Below the pieces are notes generated by a model that worked only from the letters and a program-made list of their open reading frames with translations, was not told where the DNA came from and searched no databases. Shown here piece after piece: positions 52,519-60,540 of a stretch of DNA of 64,000 nt; position 1 is the first letter of the stretch, and each line of letters starts with the position of its first letter. Location: NCBI RefSeq assembly GCF_009760925.1, contig NZ_VRLV01000011.1, positions 186,001-250,000 of the forward strand, read 5' to 3'. The stretch comes from Nonomuraea typhae. GTDB taxonomy: Bacteria > Actinomycetota > Actinomycetes > Streptosporangiales > Streptosporangiaceae. Made by a program: the position numbers and the translations under genes.

Positions 52519-54144
52519 GTGAAGACTGCGAAGCTGTGCTGGGGCCAGCGATACATGTGGCTGAGATTCCACCAGCTGCCCCCCGGCCACCGACACGAGA
52601 CGCACGTCGTGCTCAGGCTGGGTGTCTACGAGGGCGTCACCGTGGCCAACTGCCGGGCCACGCTCACGTACCTGGCCCGCCGGCACGAGGCGCTGCGCAC
52701 GACCTTCCACCTCGACGGCGACGGCGACCCCTATCAGAGGGTCCACCCCCCTGGCCCGGTGCCCGCGACCGAGGTGACGACCGAGCGGGACGGCACCCCG
52801 TCGCCCGCCGAGGTGATCGAGGAGCTGTCCACCCGCCCCTTCGACCTGGAGAACGAGTGGCCGATCCGCCTCTGCGTGATCACCACCGGCGGCGCGCCCA
52901 AGCAGATGGTCGTGGTCCTCAACCACCTGGCCGTCGACGTCTGGACGATCGAAGCGCTCAAGCGCGAGCTGCGGATGCAGCGCGCCGCCCACGCCGACCG
53001 CCGCCCCGCCGCCCTGAAGCCGGTCCGGCACCAGCCGGTCGACCTGGCCCGCTACGAGGCGTCGGCGGAAGCCGCCGTCACCGCCGCCCGCGCGGTCGCC
53101 CACTGGGAGAACGAGATCGCCCAGCTCCCCTATGACCTGTTCGCGGCCAGGCGCGGCCGCCCCTCCGACCCCGTCGCCCGCCACGCGACGCTCATCTCCC
53201 CCGCGCTGCTCGCCGTCTCCCGCGAGCTGGCCGCCCGGCATCAGGTGTTCCCCTCGCTGATCCACCTGACCGCCTACACCGCGATGATGGCCGCCTACAC
53301 CGGCAGCGAGACCGTCGGCCACCTGTCGTTCGTGGGCAACCGCGACGCCCACCCCTACGGCGACGTGCTCACCTGCATGTTCTCCCCGACGCTGGTGCGG
53401 GTGGACTGCTCGGGCGACCCGGCCTTCGGCGACCTGCTCGCCCGCGTCTCGGCCGCCTTCGCCACCGCACGGGAACACGCCTACCTCCCCTACGACGAGG
53501 TGGTCGAGCTGCTGTCCCGCGAAGGCTCACGCCGCGCCCATCCGGTACGGCTGGCCACCGAGTTCAACTTCATCAAGCAGGCCGCCCGCGAGTACAAGGG
53601 CGCCAGGACCGCGTTCACCTCGAACCCGGTGCCCGAGTCGTGGGCGCGCACCGGCACTGACACCTACGTCCGCGTGGACGAGTGGCGCGACGCCGTGGCC
53701 GTGTCCCTGCACGCGGCCTCGGCGGTCATGGACGGCACCGCCGTGGAGCGGTTCCTGCGCGGCTTCGCCGCCTTCGTCCTCGCCGGCCTGGACAACGCGT
53801 CACTCGGCGACGCCGCCCGCCTGGCGGGTTTCGCGCCTCCGGACGGCCTGGCGGCGCCGCCGTACCTCGACGCCGGGGACGCCGACCCTGCGGCGGAACA
53901 GGATCTCGCGGAGATCGTCCGGCAGGTGAACGGCCTTTCCGAGGTGGATCTCGCGCGCAGCTACACGCTCGCGGGCGGCCGCGCCCTGCGCATCCCGCGC
54001 GTGCTGGCGGACCTCGGCGCCCAGGGCTGGACGGGCCTCGACGTCTGCCGGCTCGCAAGCCCCACGCCGCTCCGGGCGCTGGCCCGACGGCTCGTTTCCC
54101 TTTCCACGCACGACCGGAACAGACTCGGAGTGGTCACATCATGA
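52519..54144 (+). CDS. Condensation-domain protein with degenerate carrier domain (C2)
   Basis: A 541-residue protein. Residues 1 to about 420 form a condensation domain: LCWGQRYMW, RRHEALRTTF and NHLAVDVW in the active-site position (second His and Asp kept, first His and Gly lost, as in the protein at 49418). The last 75 residues or so look like a carrier domain (EQDLAEIVRQVNGL, then TLAGGRALRIPRVL, then LASPTPLRALARRL). Where carriers read LGG-N-S-L this one reads AGG-R-A-L, so the serine is Ala489 and cannot be phosphopantetheinylated. The domain may instead serve for docking. GTG 52519 is used because the first condensation motif follows at once; its GGAAGG is very close to the start. 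The stop overlaps the next gene as ATGA. Confidence 0.82.
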   Translation: MKTAKLCWGQRYMWLRFHQLPPGHRHETHVVLRLGVYEGVTVANCRATLTYLARRHEALRTTFHLDGDGDPYQRVHPPGPVPATEVTTERDGTPSPAEVIEELSTRPFDLENEWPIRLCVITTGGAPKQMVVVLNHLAVDVWTIEALKRELRMQRAAHADRRPAALKPVRHQPVDLARYEASAEAAVTAARAVAHWENEIAQLPYDLFAARRGRPSDPVARHATLISPALLAVSRELAARHQVFPSLIHLTAYTAMMAAYTGSETVGHLSFVGNRDAHPYGDVLTCMFSPTLVRVDCSGDPAFGDLLARVSAAFATAREHAYLPYDEVVELLSREGSRRAHPVRLATEFNFIKQAAREYKGARTAFTSNPVPESWARTGTDTYVRVDEWRDAVAVSLHAASAVMDGTAVERFLRGFAAFVLAGLDNASLGDAARLAGFAPPDGLAAPPYLDAGDADPAAEQDLAEIVRQVNGLSEVDLARSYTLAGGRALRIPRVLADLGAQGWTGLDVCRLASPTPLRALARRLVSLSTHDRNRLGVVTS

Positions 54145-55001
54145 GCGTTTCCAAGAGCCACGAGCTGGTGGCTTCCGAGCAGGAGCTCCTCGAGGTCGTC
54201 AACCGCGAGCTGGCCGGCGCCGGTCCGGGCGGCGATCTGGTCATCATGGGCGGCCACTTCATGCTCTTCGAGAACGAGGAGGGCAGGCTGGTCTCCGGCA
54301 TCATCGAGGAGCAGGACTCCGAGGTGATGCGCCGCCGCATCGCCGGGCGGGTCGGCATCTTCCCGCTCTACACCTGGCGGATGTCGGTGGACCTGCTGCG
54401 GGAGCACCCGGAGGCGCGCCTGCTGCTGCTCGTCAACGACTGGCAGTACGTCCCCCAGAACGGCCGCCCGGCCGGTGAGCTGCGCGCCGAATACTACGAC
54501 GGCTTCACCCAGTTGCCCTCCTCCTACGAGAAGGAGCTGCGCAGCGCCGGCCTGTCCCCCGACAGCATGCTGGCGAGCAGGAAGCACCCGCTGGCCTTCC
54601 CCGAGACCTGGCTGAAGTACCGCTTCCAGAAGACCGCCGCCAAGCTCGTCAAGCAGGGCCGCCTGGAGAAGAGGTACCTGGAGTCGAGCGAGAGCAAGCC
54701 CGAGGTCTCCTTCCTCGACGAGAACGGCAACTACCGCACGCTGATGAGCTGCGGCATCACCGGCTGCGCCGGCGAGATGACGGAGATGGTGGCCGAGGTG
54801 TACAACGCCGGCTACCGCAGGCTGCTGGTCTTCGCCCCCGGCGAGTGCCTGAACCCGGTCGAGACCGGCGTCGACATCGCGCTCAGCCTGTACGGCCTGC
54901 CGGGCATGACCGTGATCATCACCGACCCCGGCGGCAGCGGCGAGATGTCGGCCGAGGAGATCTTCGGCGGGCTCGTCACGGTGTGCACCATCAGGAGCTG
55001 A
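54141..55001 (+). CDS. Unrecognised protein with CGITGC motif, between C2 and cysteine desulfurase
   Basis: A 286-residue soluble protein that I do not recognise. It has no signal peptide or membrane segment. Visible parts are an N-terminal strand-rich piece (GDLVIMGGHFMLFENEEGRLV), a charged middle region with many aromatic residues (WLKYRFQKTAAKLVKQGRL), and a C-terminal piece with Cys204 and Cys209 in SCGITGCAGEM, a further cysteine in APGECLNP and the glycine-rich ITDPGGSGEM. The paired cysteines and the cysteine desulfurase four bases downstream suggest a sulfur acceptor or carrier, or a metal site; this is inference from position. It is co-translated with the condensation gene (ATGA), so its role is probably tied to the amino acid-loading set. 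Confidence 0.7.
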   Translation: MSVSKSHELVASEQELLEVVNRELAGAGPGGDLVIMGGHFMLFENEEGRLVSGIIEEQDSEVMRRRIAGRVGIFPLYTWRMSVDLLREHPEARLLLLVNDWQYVPQNGRPAGELRAEYYDGFTQLPSSYEKELRSAGLSPDSMLASRKHPLAFPETWLKYRFQKTAAKLVKQGRLEKRYLESSESKPEVSFLDENGNYRTLMSCGITGCAGEMTEMVAEVYNAGYRRLLVFAPGECLNPVETGVDIALSLYGLPGMTVIITDPGGSGEMSAEEIFGGLVTVCTIRS

Positions 55002-55005
55002 TGGC

Positions 55006-56172
55006 ATGAACATCATCTACCTGGACAACTGCGCGACCACCCGCGTGGACGAGGAAGTACTCGACGCGATGCTGCCCCACCTGCGCGAGGACTTCGGCAA
55101 CCCGTCCTCGCCGCACGTCCTGGGCAAGCGCGCCCGCCGGGCCGTGGACCTGGCCGCGGTCTCGGTGGCCGAGCTGCTGGGCGCCGACCCGGGCGCCGTC
55201 GTGTTCACCTCCGGCGCGACCGAGAGCAACAACATCGCGTTGCTCGGCCTGTTCGGGCACGAGGACCGGGCGCCGGCCAACGCGGTCTTCTGCCCCACCG
55301 ACCACAAGTCCTCCCTGTCGATCGGCGCCGCGCTGGCCGCCCGCGGCGTCGAGACCAGGTCGATGGCGGTGCGCCACGACGGCCAGGCCGACCTGGCCGA
55401 CCTGCGCGGCAAGCTCGACGCCCACACCCGCGTGGCGACCGCCGCGTGGGTCAACAGCGAGCTCGGCACGATCCAGCCGATCGCCCAGATGGCCGCGCTC
55501 TGCCACGAGGCCGGCGCGCTGCTGCACGTGGACGGCGCGCAGGCGGCCGGGCGCATCCCGATCGACGTGGAGGGCGAGGGCATCGACACCCTGTCCATCT
55601 CCGCGCACAAGATCCACGGCCCGAAGGGCGTGGGCGCGCTGTTCGCCCGCCGTGACGTGCGCCGCCGGTTGCGTCCGATCATGTACGGCGGCGGCCAGCA
55701 CGAACTGCGCAGCGGCACGATACCCACCCACCTGGTCGTCGGCCTGGGCGCCGCCTGCCGTATCGCCCAGAAGCGGCTCAACGACAACTGGGCGGCCGTC
55801 ACCCGCCTGCGCGAGGTGGCGCTGGGCGTGCTGTCGGCCCGGGTGCCGGGCTTCCGGTTCAACGGCGACCCGAACGTCGCGGTGCCGCACGTGCTGAACG
55901 TGGTGCTGCCCGGCGTGCGGGGCGAGAGCCTGGTCTCGGGCCTGCGCAGGGTGGCGTTGTCCACCGGGTCGGCGTGCAACTCCGACTCGCAGGAGCCCTC
56001 GTACGTGCTCACCTCGATCGGCGTCGGCGCCGAGGACGCCAACAGCTCGGTGCGCATCTGCCTGAGCCCGCACCTGTCCGAGGAGGACCTGGTGACCGGG
56101 CTGGAGCTGGTGTGCGAGCGCGCCAGGGGCCTGGCCGAGGTCGTCGCCGGGGCGTCGGGACACTACGCGTGA
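55006..56172 (+). CDS. Cysteine desulfurase, NifS/IscS family
   Basis: A 388-residue PLP enzyme that removes sulfur from cysteine as a persulfide. Motifs: YLDNCATTRVD at the start, FTSGATESNN, HVDGAQAAG, the PLP lysine Lys202 in SAHKIHGPKG and the catalytic cysteine Cys324 in STGSACNSD, so it looks active. Length is normal. AGGAG lies eight bases before ATG 55006. It is the last gene of a four-gene plus-strand transcript that starts with the second condensation gene or earlier. Inside a biosynthetic cluster such an enzyme usually feeds sulfur into the product or into a thio-acid; a housekeeping iron-sulfur role is less likely because no isc/suf partners are near. Confidence 0.93.
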   Translation: MNIIYLDNCATTRVDEEVLDAMLPHLREDFGNPSSPHVLGKRARRAVDLAAVSVAELLGADPGAVVFTSGATESNNIALLGLFGHEDRAPANAVFCPTDHKSSLSIGAALAARGVETRSMAVRHDGQADLADLRGKLDAHTRVATAAWVNSELGTIQPIAQMAALCHEAGALLHVDGAQAAGRIPIDVEGEGIDTLSISAHKIHGPKGVGALFARRDVRRRLRPIMYGGGQHELRSGTIPTHLVVGLGAACRIAQKRLNDNWAAVTRLREVALGVLSARVPGFRFNGDPNVAVPHVLNVVLPGVRGESLVSGLRRVALSTGSACNSDSQEPSYVLTSIGVGAEDANSSVRICLSPHLSEEDLVTGLELVCERARGLAEVVAGASGHYA

Positions 56173-56202
56173 CGGAAGGGGCCGGTTGCCCGGCCCCTTC
56201 CG
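56173..56202. terminator. Bidirectional hairpin terminator between convergent genes
   Basis: GGAAGGGGCCGG at 174-185 of this kilobase (56174-56185) pairs perfectly with CCGGCCCCTTCC at 56190-56201 around the loop TTGC; one further C-G pair (56173/56202) makes a 13-base stem. It starts at the stop codon of the desulfurase gene and lies 10 bases from the end of the convergent regulator gene. There is no U-run, as is common in high-GC actinomycetes. Confidence 0.8.
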
Positions 56203-56211
56203 GAAGGACGG

Positions 56212-57210
56212 CTAGTGGGCGAGGAACTTCTTGGCGGCCTGCACCCCGGCCTGGAAGCGGCTGGTGGCGTCGAGGTCGCGCATCAGGGTCGCGATGTGCC
56301 GGCGGCAGCTGCGCACGGACATGCCGAGCTTCCTGGCCACGACCTCGTCGGTGTAGCCCTTGGCCATGAGCGCGGCGATGGACTGCTGGAGGTCGTCGGC
56401 GACGTCGGCGTAACCGGCCTCGATGCCCTCCAGCGGGGTGGCGCTCTCCCAGAGGTGGTTGAACAGGTCCAGGAAGAACTGGGCCACGCCCTGGTTCTGC
56501 ACGCGGGCCACGTTCGTCTCGCCGTCGCTGACGCCGAAGAGCACCACCAGCGTGCGGTCGAAGACGATCGCCGAGCGCGGGATGTGGCTGACGGTGTAGA
56601 CCGTCGCGCCGGCCTCGGTCAGCCGCTTCATCTTCATCCGTGTGGCCAGGTCGGCGCGGTTGCGGTGCTGGCAGATGATCCGCACCGAGATGCCCCGCCC
56701 GAGCAGCGCCAGATAGACCTCGGCCAGCTCGTCCCCGTCGATCCCGCTGGACTGCAGCACGAGGACCTCGTCGCGGCAGGCGTCACCGGCCATCTTCAGG
56801 AAGCCGCGCACCTCCATGCCGCCCACCAGGTAGTCGATGGAGCCGCCCGGCGCCGGGCCGTCGCCGTGACCGGCGTAGTCCTGGCGGAAGACGTCGATCC
56901 GCTCCTTGATCTGGTCGATCAGCTCACGCCGCTGGTAGATCTCCCGCTCCACGAAGGAGACGAGCGTGGCGGCGGCGACCTCCGGGTCCACCGGCAGGAA
57001 CCGCCGGCCCCGCCCGTCGCCCGGCCGCAGCAGGCGGCTGTCGACGAGCTGGTCCACCGCCTCCCGCATCTCACGCATGCCGATGCCCAGGTCGGCCGCC
57101 GCCACGTCCACGGCCTCGATCGCCCCCTTCCGCGCCGCATAGCGGTACACCGCCGCCACGTGCTCCCCGTCGACCGGAGCCCGTCCCGTGAAGAACGCAC
57201 TCGTCGTCAT
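56212..57210 (-). CDS. TrmB/LuxR-type transcriptional regulator
   Basis: A 332-residue regulator. The N-terminus (to about residue 90) looks like a winged-helix unit of TrmB type (YRYAARKGAIEAVDVAAADLGI, MREAVDQLVDSRLL). The middle (about 125-255) looks like the PLD-like sensor part of such proteins (VLVLQSSGIDGDELAEVY, VSHIPRSAIVFDRTLVVLFG). The C-terminus is a LuxR-type helix-turn-helix (ALMAKGYTDEVVARKLGMSVRSCRRHIATLM). There is no receiver domain, so a ligand rather than phosphorylation probably controls it. The ribosome site GGAGGT is five bases before ATG 57210. It is the last gene of the right-hand operon, three bases after the nucleotidyltransferase gene. It is the only obvious pathway regulator in the window and the likely reader of sites A, B and C. 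Confidence 0.85.
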   Translation of the reverse strand: MTTSAFFTGRAPVDGEHVAAVYRYAARKGAIEAVDVAAADLGIGMREMREAVDQLVDSRLLRPGDGRGRRFLPVDPEVAAATLVSFVEREIYQRRELIDQIKERIDVFRQDYAGHGDGPAPGGSIDYLVGGMEVRGFLKMAGDACRDEVLVLQSSGIDGDELAEVYLALLGRGISVRIICQHRNRADLATRMKMKRLTEAGATVYTVSHIPRSAIVFDRTLVVLFGVSDGETNVARVQNQGVAQFFLDLFNHLWESATPLEGIEAGYADVADDLQQSIAALMAKGYTDEVVARKLGMSVRSCRRHIATLMRDLDATSRFQAGVQAAKKFLAH

Positions 57211-57213
57211 GAC

Positions 57214-58098
57214 CTACCTCCCCTGTTCCGCGAACTGCTCGGCCACCGAGATCACGTACTGGCCGTACGCGGACTTCTCCAGTGCGACGCCGAGCCGGTG
57301 GCATGCCTCGGCGTCGATGTAGCCCATACGCAGGGCGATCTCCTCCAGACAGGCGATCCGCACCCCCTGCCGCTGTTCGAGGAGCTGGACGTACTGGGAT
57401 GCCTGCAGCAGGGACTCCGGCGTCCCGGCGTCCAGCCATGCGAAGCCGCGGCCCAGATTGACCAGTTCGGCCTTGCCGCGCTTCAGGTAGTCGAGATTGA
57501 CGTCGGTGATCTCCAGCTCGCCCCGCGCGGAGGGCGCGAGGTTCTTGGCGATGTCGACCACGTCGTTGTCGTAGAGGTACAGGCCCACGACCGCGTGATT
57601 GGACTTCGGTACGGCCGGCTTCTCCTCCAGGGAGAGCAGGCGGCCGTCCCTGTCGGTCTCGGCGATGCCGTACCGGTGCGGGTCGCTGACCGGGTAGCCG
57701 AACAGCACGCAGCCGTCCACGTCGTGGCAGGCTTCGCGCAGCACGCCCTGGAAGTCGTAGCCGTGGAAGACGTTGTCGCCGAGGATCAGCGCGACGCCGT
57801 CGTCGCCGATGTGCTCGGCGCCGAGGATGAACGCCTCGGCGATGCCGTTGGGCTCGGGCTGCTCGGTGTAGCCGAGGCGCAGGCCGAGCTGGGAGCCGTC
57901 GCCCAGCAGGCGGCGGATCTGCGGCAGGTCCTCCGGGGTGGAGATGATCAGGATGTCGCGGATGCCGGCGAGCATGAGGACCGACATCGGGAAGTAGATG
58001 AGCGGCTTGTCGTTGACCGGCAGAAGCTGCTTGGAAACGGCCAGCGTCGTGGGCAGCAGCCGGGTGCCGCGCCCGCCGGCGAGGAGTATCCCCTTCAT
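57214..58098 (-). CDS. rmlA: Glucose-1-phosphate thymidylyltransferase
   Basis: A 294-residue enzyme that makes dTDP-glucose from glucose-1-phosphate and dTTP, the first step to most deoxysugars. The N-terminal MKGILLAGGRGTRLLPTTLAVSKQLLPV is the nucleotide-binding signature; VLMLAGIRDILIISTPED, LGDNVFHG, EEKPAVPKSNHAVVGLY and FAWLDAGTPESLL are all as in the RmlA family. Length is standard. ATG 58098 is chosen because the family begins right at MKG; ATG 58122, overlapping the permease stop, would add eight residues. No dehydratase, other sugar enzyme or glycosyltransferase is present in the window, so any sugar pathway must continue outside or rely on genes elsewhere. Confidence 0.95.
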   Translation of the reverse strand: MKGILLAGGRGTRLLPTTLAVSKQLLPVNDKPLIYFPMSVLMLAGIRDILIISTPEDLPQIRRLLGDGSQLGLRLGYTEQPEPNGIAEAFILGAEHIGDDGVALILGDNVFHGYDFQGVLREACHDVDGCVLFGYPVSDPHRYGIAETDRDGRLLSLEEKPAVPKSNHAVVGLYLYDNDVVDIAKNLAPSARGELEITDVNLDYLKRGKAELVNLGRGFAWLDAGTPESLLQASQYVQLLEQRQGVRIACLEEIALRMGYIDAEACHRLGVALEKSAYGQYVISVAEQFAEQGR

Positions 58099-58121
58099 CG
58101 TGGTCCGCCTTTCGCTCGCCA

Positions 58122-59267
58122 TCAGGTGCCCGCTCTCGTTCTCCGGCTGAACAGGACGAGCGCGGTACCCATCAGCGCCGCGGCCATCGCGGCCAGCACC
58201 AGCAGCTCCCGCAGCACCGCGGCTATCCCCGTGCCCGGCCGCGACAGCGCCAGCAGCGCGTCCAGGCCCCAGGCGTGCGGGAACAGGTGCCCGATCGCGT
58301 TCAACGTCTCGCCCGCCGCCTCGCGCGGCCACAGGCAGCCGCCCAGCATGCCCAGCACCACGCCCAGCGACGGCCCGATCGCCGGCGCCTGGTCCGGATT
58401 GTTCAGCAGCGTGCCGACCAGGATCGCCGCCGCCGTCGCCACCAGCGCGAACAGGCCCACCACCGCGGCCACGCCCAGCGGGTCGCCCCACCGCACGCCG
58501 AAGGCCAGCGAACTGACCACCACGATGAGCACCGCCTGCGCGATCGCCACCGCGAACCGGCTCAGCGCCTCGCCCATGAGCACCATGCCCCGCTTCACCG
58601 GCGCGGTCAGCGCCCGCTGGAGCATGCCCAGGCGGCGGCTCTCCACCATCGCGGCCGCCACGGCCATCGAGTTGATGAAGGTGAACAGCAGCAGGTTGGC
58701 CGGGGCGGTGTAGGCGAAGCCACGCGGTTCGCCGCCGGGTGAGTCCCTGTCCACGACCGTGACGCCGCCGATCTCCGCGCGGGCCTGCCGTACCAGCCGG
58801 CCGGCCTCGGCTTCCGAGGCGCCCGCGGACCGTGCGGCGGCGGTGGCGGCGAGGACCCCCGACACCCGTCCGGCCGCCACCTCGATCGCGGCGCGCGCGG
58901 CCACGCCGCTGCCGTTGTTCTCGGTCGCCACCAGGTCGAGGCGCGGGCTGCCGGGGGTGATCACCAGCCCGGCGGCCAGCGAGCCCTCCCTGACAGCCGA
59001 CTCCAGCCCCGCCTTGTCGCCGACCGGCGTGACCTCCAGGTCGGGGTGGGCGCGCAGCCCGGCCAGCAGCGCCGCCGTGACCGCGTCGCCGCCGGGCGCG
59101 ACCACGCCCACGCGCAGCTTGTCGCCCATGCTGCCGCCGCCCAGCGCCAGGCCGACGAAGATGATCGAGATGAACGGCATGATCGCCATGAAGAACATGC
59201 CGGTCCGGTCGCGGGTGTGGCGGCGCAGATTGGCCAGCACCAGCGCCAGCACGGGCCGGGGCCTCAT
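58122..59267 (-). CDS. ABC-2 type exporter permease (second subunit)
   Basis: A 381-residue membrane protein. One hydrophobic segment near the N-terminus (MFFMAIMPFISIIFVGLALG) is followed by a large extracytoplasmic domain (about residues 45-185, with DKLRVGVVAPGGDAV and GLVITPGSPRLDLVA), then about five membrane segments (LLLFTFINSMAVAAAMV, AVLIVVVSSLAFG, VVGLFALVATAAAILVG, LGVVLGMLGGCLW, LVLAAMAAALMGTAL). This is the YhgE/ABC-2 exporter layout. ATG 59267 overlaps the stop of the sister permease as ATGA. It should form a heterodimer with that protein, driven by the ATPase at 60541. Confidence 0.9.
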   Translation of the reverse strand: MRPRPVLALVLANLRRHTRDRTGMFFMAIMPFISIIFVGLALGGGSMGDKLRVGVVAPGGDAVTAALLAGLRAHPDLEVTPVGDKAGLESAVREGSLAAGLVITPGSPRLDLVATENNGSGVAARAAIEVAAGRVSGVLAATAAARSAGASEAEAGRLVRQARAEIGGVTVVDRDSPGGEPRGFAYTAPANLLLFTFINSMAVAAAMVESRRLGMLQRALTAPVKRGMVLMGEALSRFAVAIAQAVLIVVVSSLAFGVRWGDPLGVAAVVGLFALVATAAAILVGTLLNNPDQAPAIGPSLGVVLGMLGGCLWPREAAGETLNAIGHLFPHAWGLDALLALSRPGTGIAAVLRELLVLAAMAAALMGTALVLFSRRTRAGT

Positions 59268-60538
59268 CCGAGCAGTCCCTTCTTGAGTCCGGCGGCGGCC
59301 AGGCCGCCCGCGGTCAGCGCGATCGCGCACAGGACGCCGATCGGCACCAGCACCTCGGCCAGGCCCCCGCCGGAGCCGGCCAGGTCGATGAGCGCGAACG
59401 AGGTCCAGCCGTTGGGCGTGAACAACGCCACGAACTGCAGCGGCTCGGGCAGGTTCGGGATCGGCACCAGGCTGCCGCCGAAGAACGCGGCCACGAACGA
59501 GACCACCATGATCACACCGTCGGCCTGGGCGTCGGTCTGGACCCGGCTGGCGACCAGCATCATGATCGCCGCGGCGGCCAGCACGTGCGCGCACAACACC
59601 GCGAACACGGCCACCGGGTCGCCCCAGGTCGTGCCGAAGATCAGCGCGGAGGAGGCCCAGGTGACGCAGACACAGAAGAGGGCGAGCGCGAAACCCACGA
59701 TCGCCTTCCCCGCCACCGGCACCCACGGGGCCAGCGGACCGGCCCGCATCCGGTTGAGCGTGCCCAGTTTGCGCTCGGTCAGCAGGCTGCGGAAGGAGGC
59801 GCCGACCACGAAGAACGCGAACAGCGCCGCCATGCCGGAGCCGTGGTAGACCGCCAGGTCCACCTTGCCCCCCGACATGGGATCGGCGACCACGGTGAGC
59901 GCCGCGGGGCTCGTGCTCTCGGTACGGCCGGCCGGGTCGGCGGTTTGCGGGGAGTTAACCGGTTTGGCGGAGGCGGGATCGGGGTTGGCGGGGTTGGCGG
60001 AGGCGGAGGCGGAGTCGGGGGTGGCGGGGTTGGGGGTGGCGGGGTTGGGATGGGCTGCCAGGGTGGTCGTGCGTTCGGTCAGGGCGCCCGATTCCACCAT
60101 GACCGCGATCCGGTCCGCCAGCGACCGGGTGACGATGCCGGCCAGCGGCGACTCGGGCGTGGTGAGCACGGTGACCGCGCCCCTGCCGCCCCGCTCGACC
60201 GTCCGGCTGAACCCGGGCCCGAAGACGATCGCCGCCCCGATCTCGCCCCCGTCCACGGCCTGCCGGGCGGCCTGCTCGCTGGGCAGGTCCCGGAGGGTGA
60301 GCGCGCCCTTGAACTGCTCGGCCGCGGCGATCTCGCGCCGTACCTCGGCGGGGAAACGCCCGCGGTCGAGGTCCACGACGCCCACGGTGGCCCGCAGCGG
60401 CGGGTCGTCCCCGCCCAGCGCGAGGCCGAACAGCGTGGCCAGCGTCACCGGCACGAGCACCGCGATGACCAGCGCCGTGCCGTCGCGCAGCCGCGTGCGC
60501 AGCTCCAGGGCGCTCACGGTCAACAGGGGTCTCAGCAT
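59264..60538 (-). CDS. ABC-2 type exporter permease (first subunit)
   Basis: A 424-residue membrane protein of the same layout as its partner: N-terminal membrane segment (VIAVLVPVTLATLFGLALGG), extracytoplasmic domain, then five or six membrane segments (MAALFAFFVVGASF, KAIVGFALALFCVCVTWASS, VFAVLCAHVLAAAAIMMLV, GVIMVVSFVAAFFGGSL, VLVPIGVLCAIALTAGG). Within the extracytoplasmic part is a low-complexity run of Asn-Pro-Ala/Thr repeats (NPATPNPATPDSASASANPA), absent from the partner. ATG 60538 is two bases after the ATPase stop. The pair with one ATPase forms the second exporter of the cluster. Confidence 0.9.
   Translation of the reverse strand: MLRPLLTVSALELRTRLRDGTALVIAVLVPVTLATLFGLALGGDDPPLRATVGVVDLDRGRFPAEVRREIAAAEQFKGALTLRDLPSEQAARQAVDGGEIGAAIVFGPGFSRTVERGGRGAVTVLTTPESPLAGIVTRSLADRIAVMVESGALTERTTTLAAHPNPATPNPATPDSASASANPANPDPASAKPVNSPQTADPAGRTESTSPAALTVVADPMSGGKVDLAVYHGSGMAALFAFFVVGASFRSLLTERKLGTLNRMRAGPLAPWVPVAGKAIVGFALALFCVCVTWASSALIFGTTWGDPVAVFAVLCAHVLAAAAIMMLVASRVQTDAQADGVIMVVSFVAAFFGGSLVPIPNLPEPLQFVALFTPNGWTSFALIDLAGSGGGLAEVLVPIGVLCAIALTAGGLAAAGLKKGLLG
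59958..60052. repeat. Low-complexity GGGGTTGGCG-type tandem repeats
   Basis: Imperfect short repeats (variants of GGCGGGGTTGG and GGCGGA on the plus strand) encode the Asn-Pro/Ala-Thr-Pro stretch in the external loop of the exporter permease. Copy number in such tracts tends to vary between strains, and the G-rich strand could adopt unusual structure. Confidence 0.75.
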
Positions 60539-60540
60539 GG

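Noticed and set aside
56210..56222. A further CTAGTGG element beside the terminator.
   Set aside because: It is formed by the stop codon and last codons of the regulator gene and is not in a promoter position.
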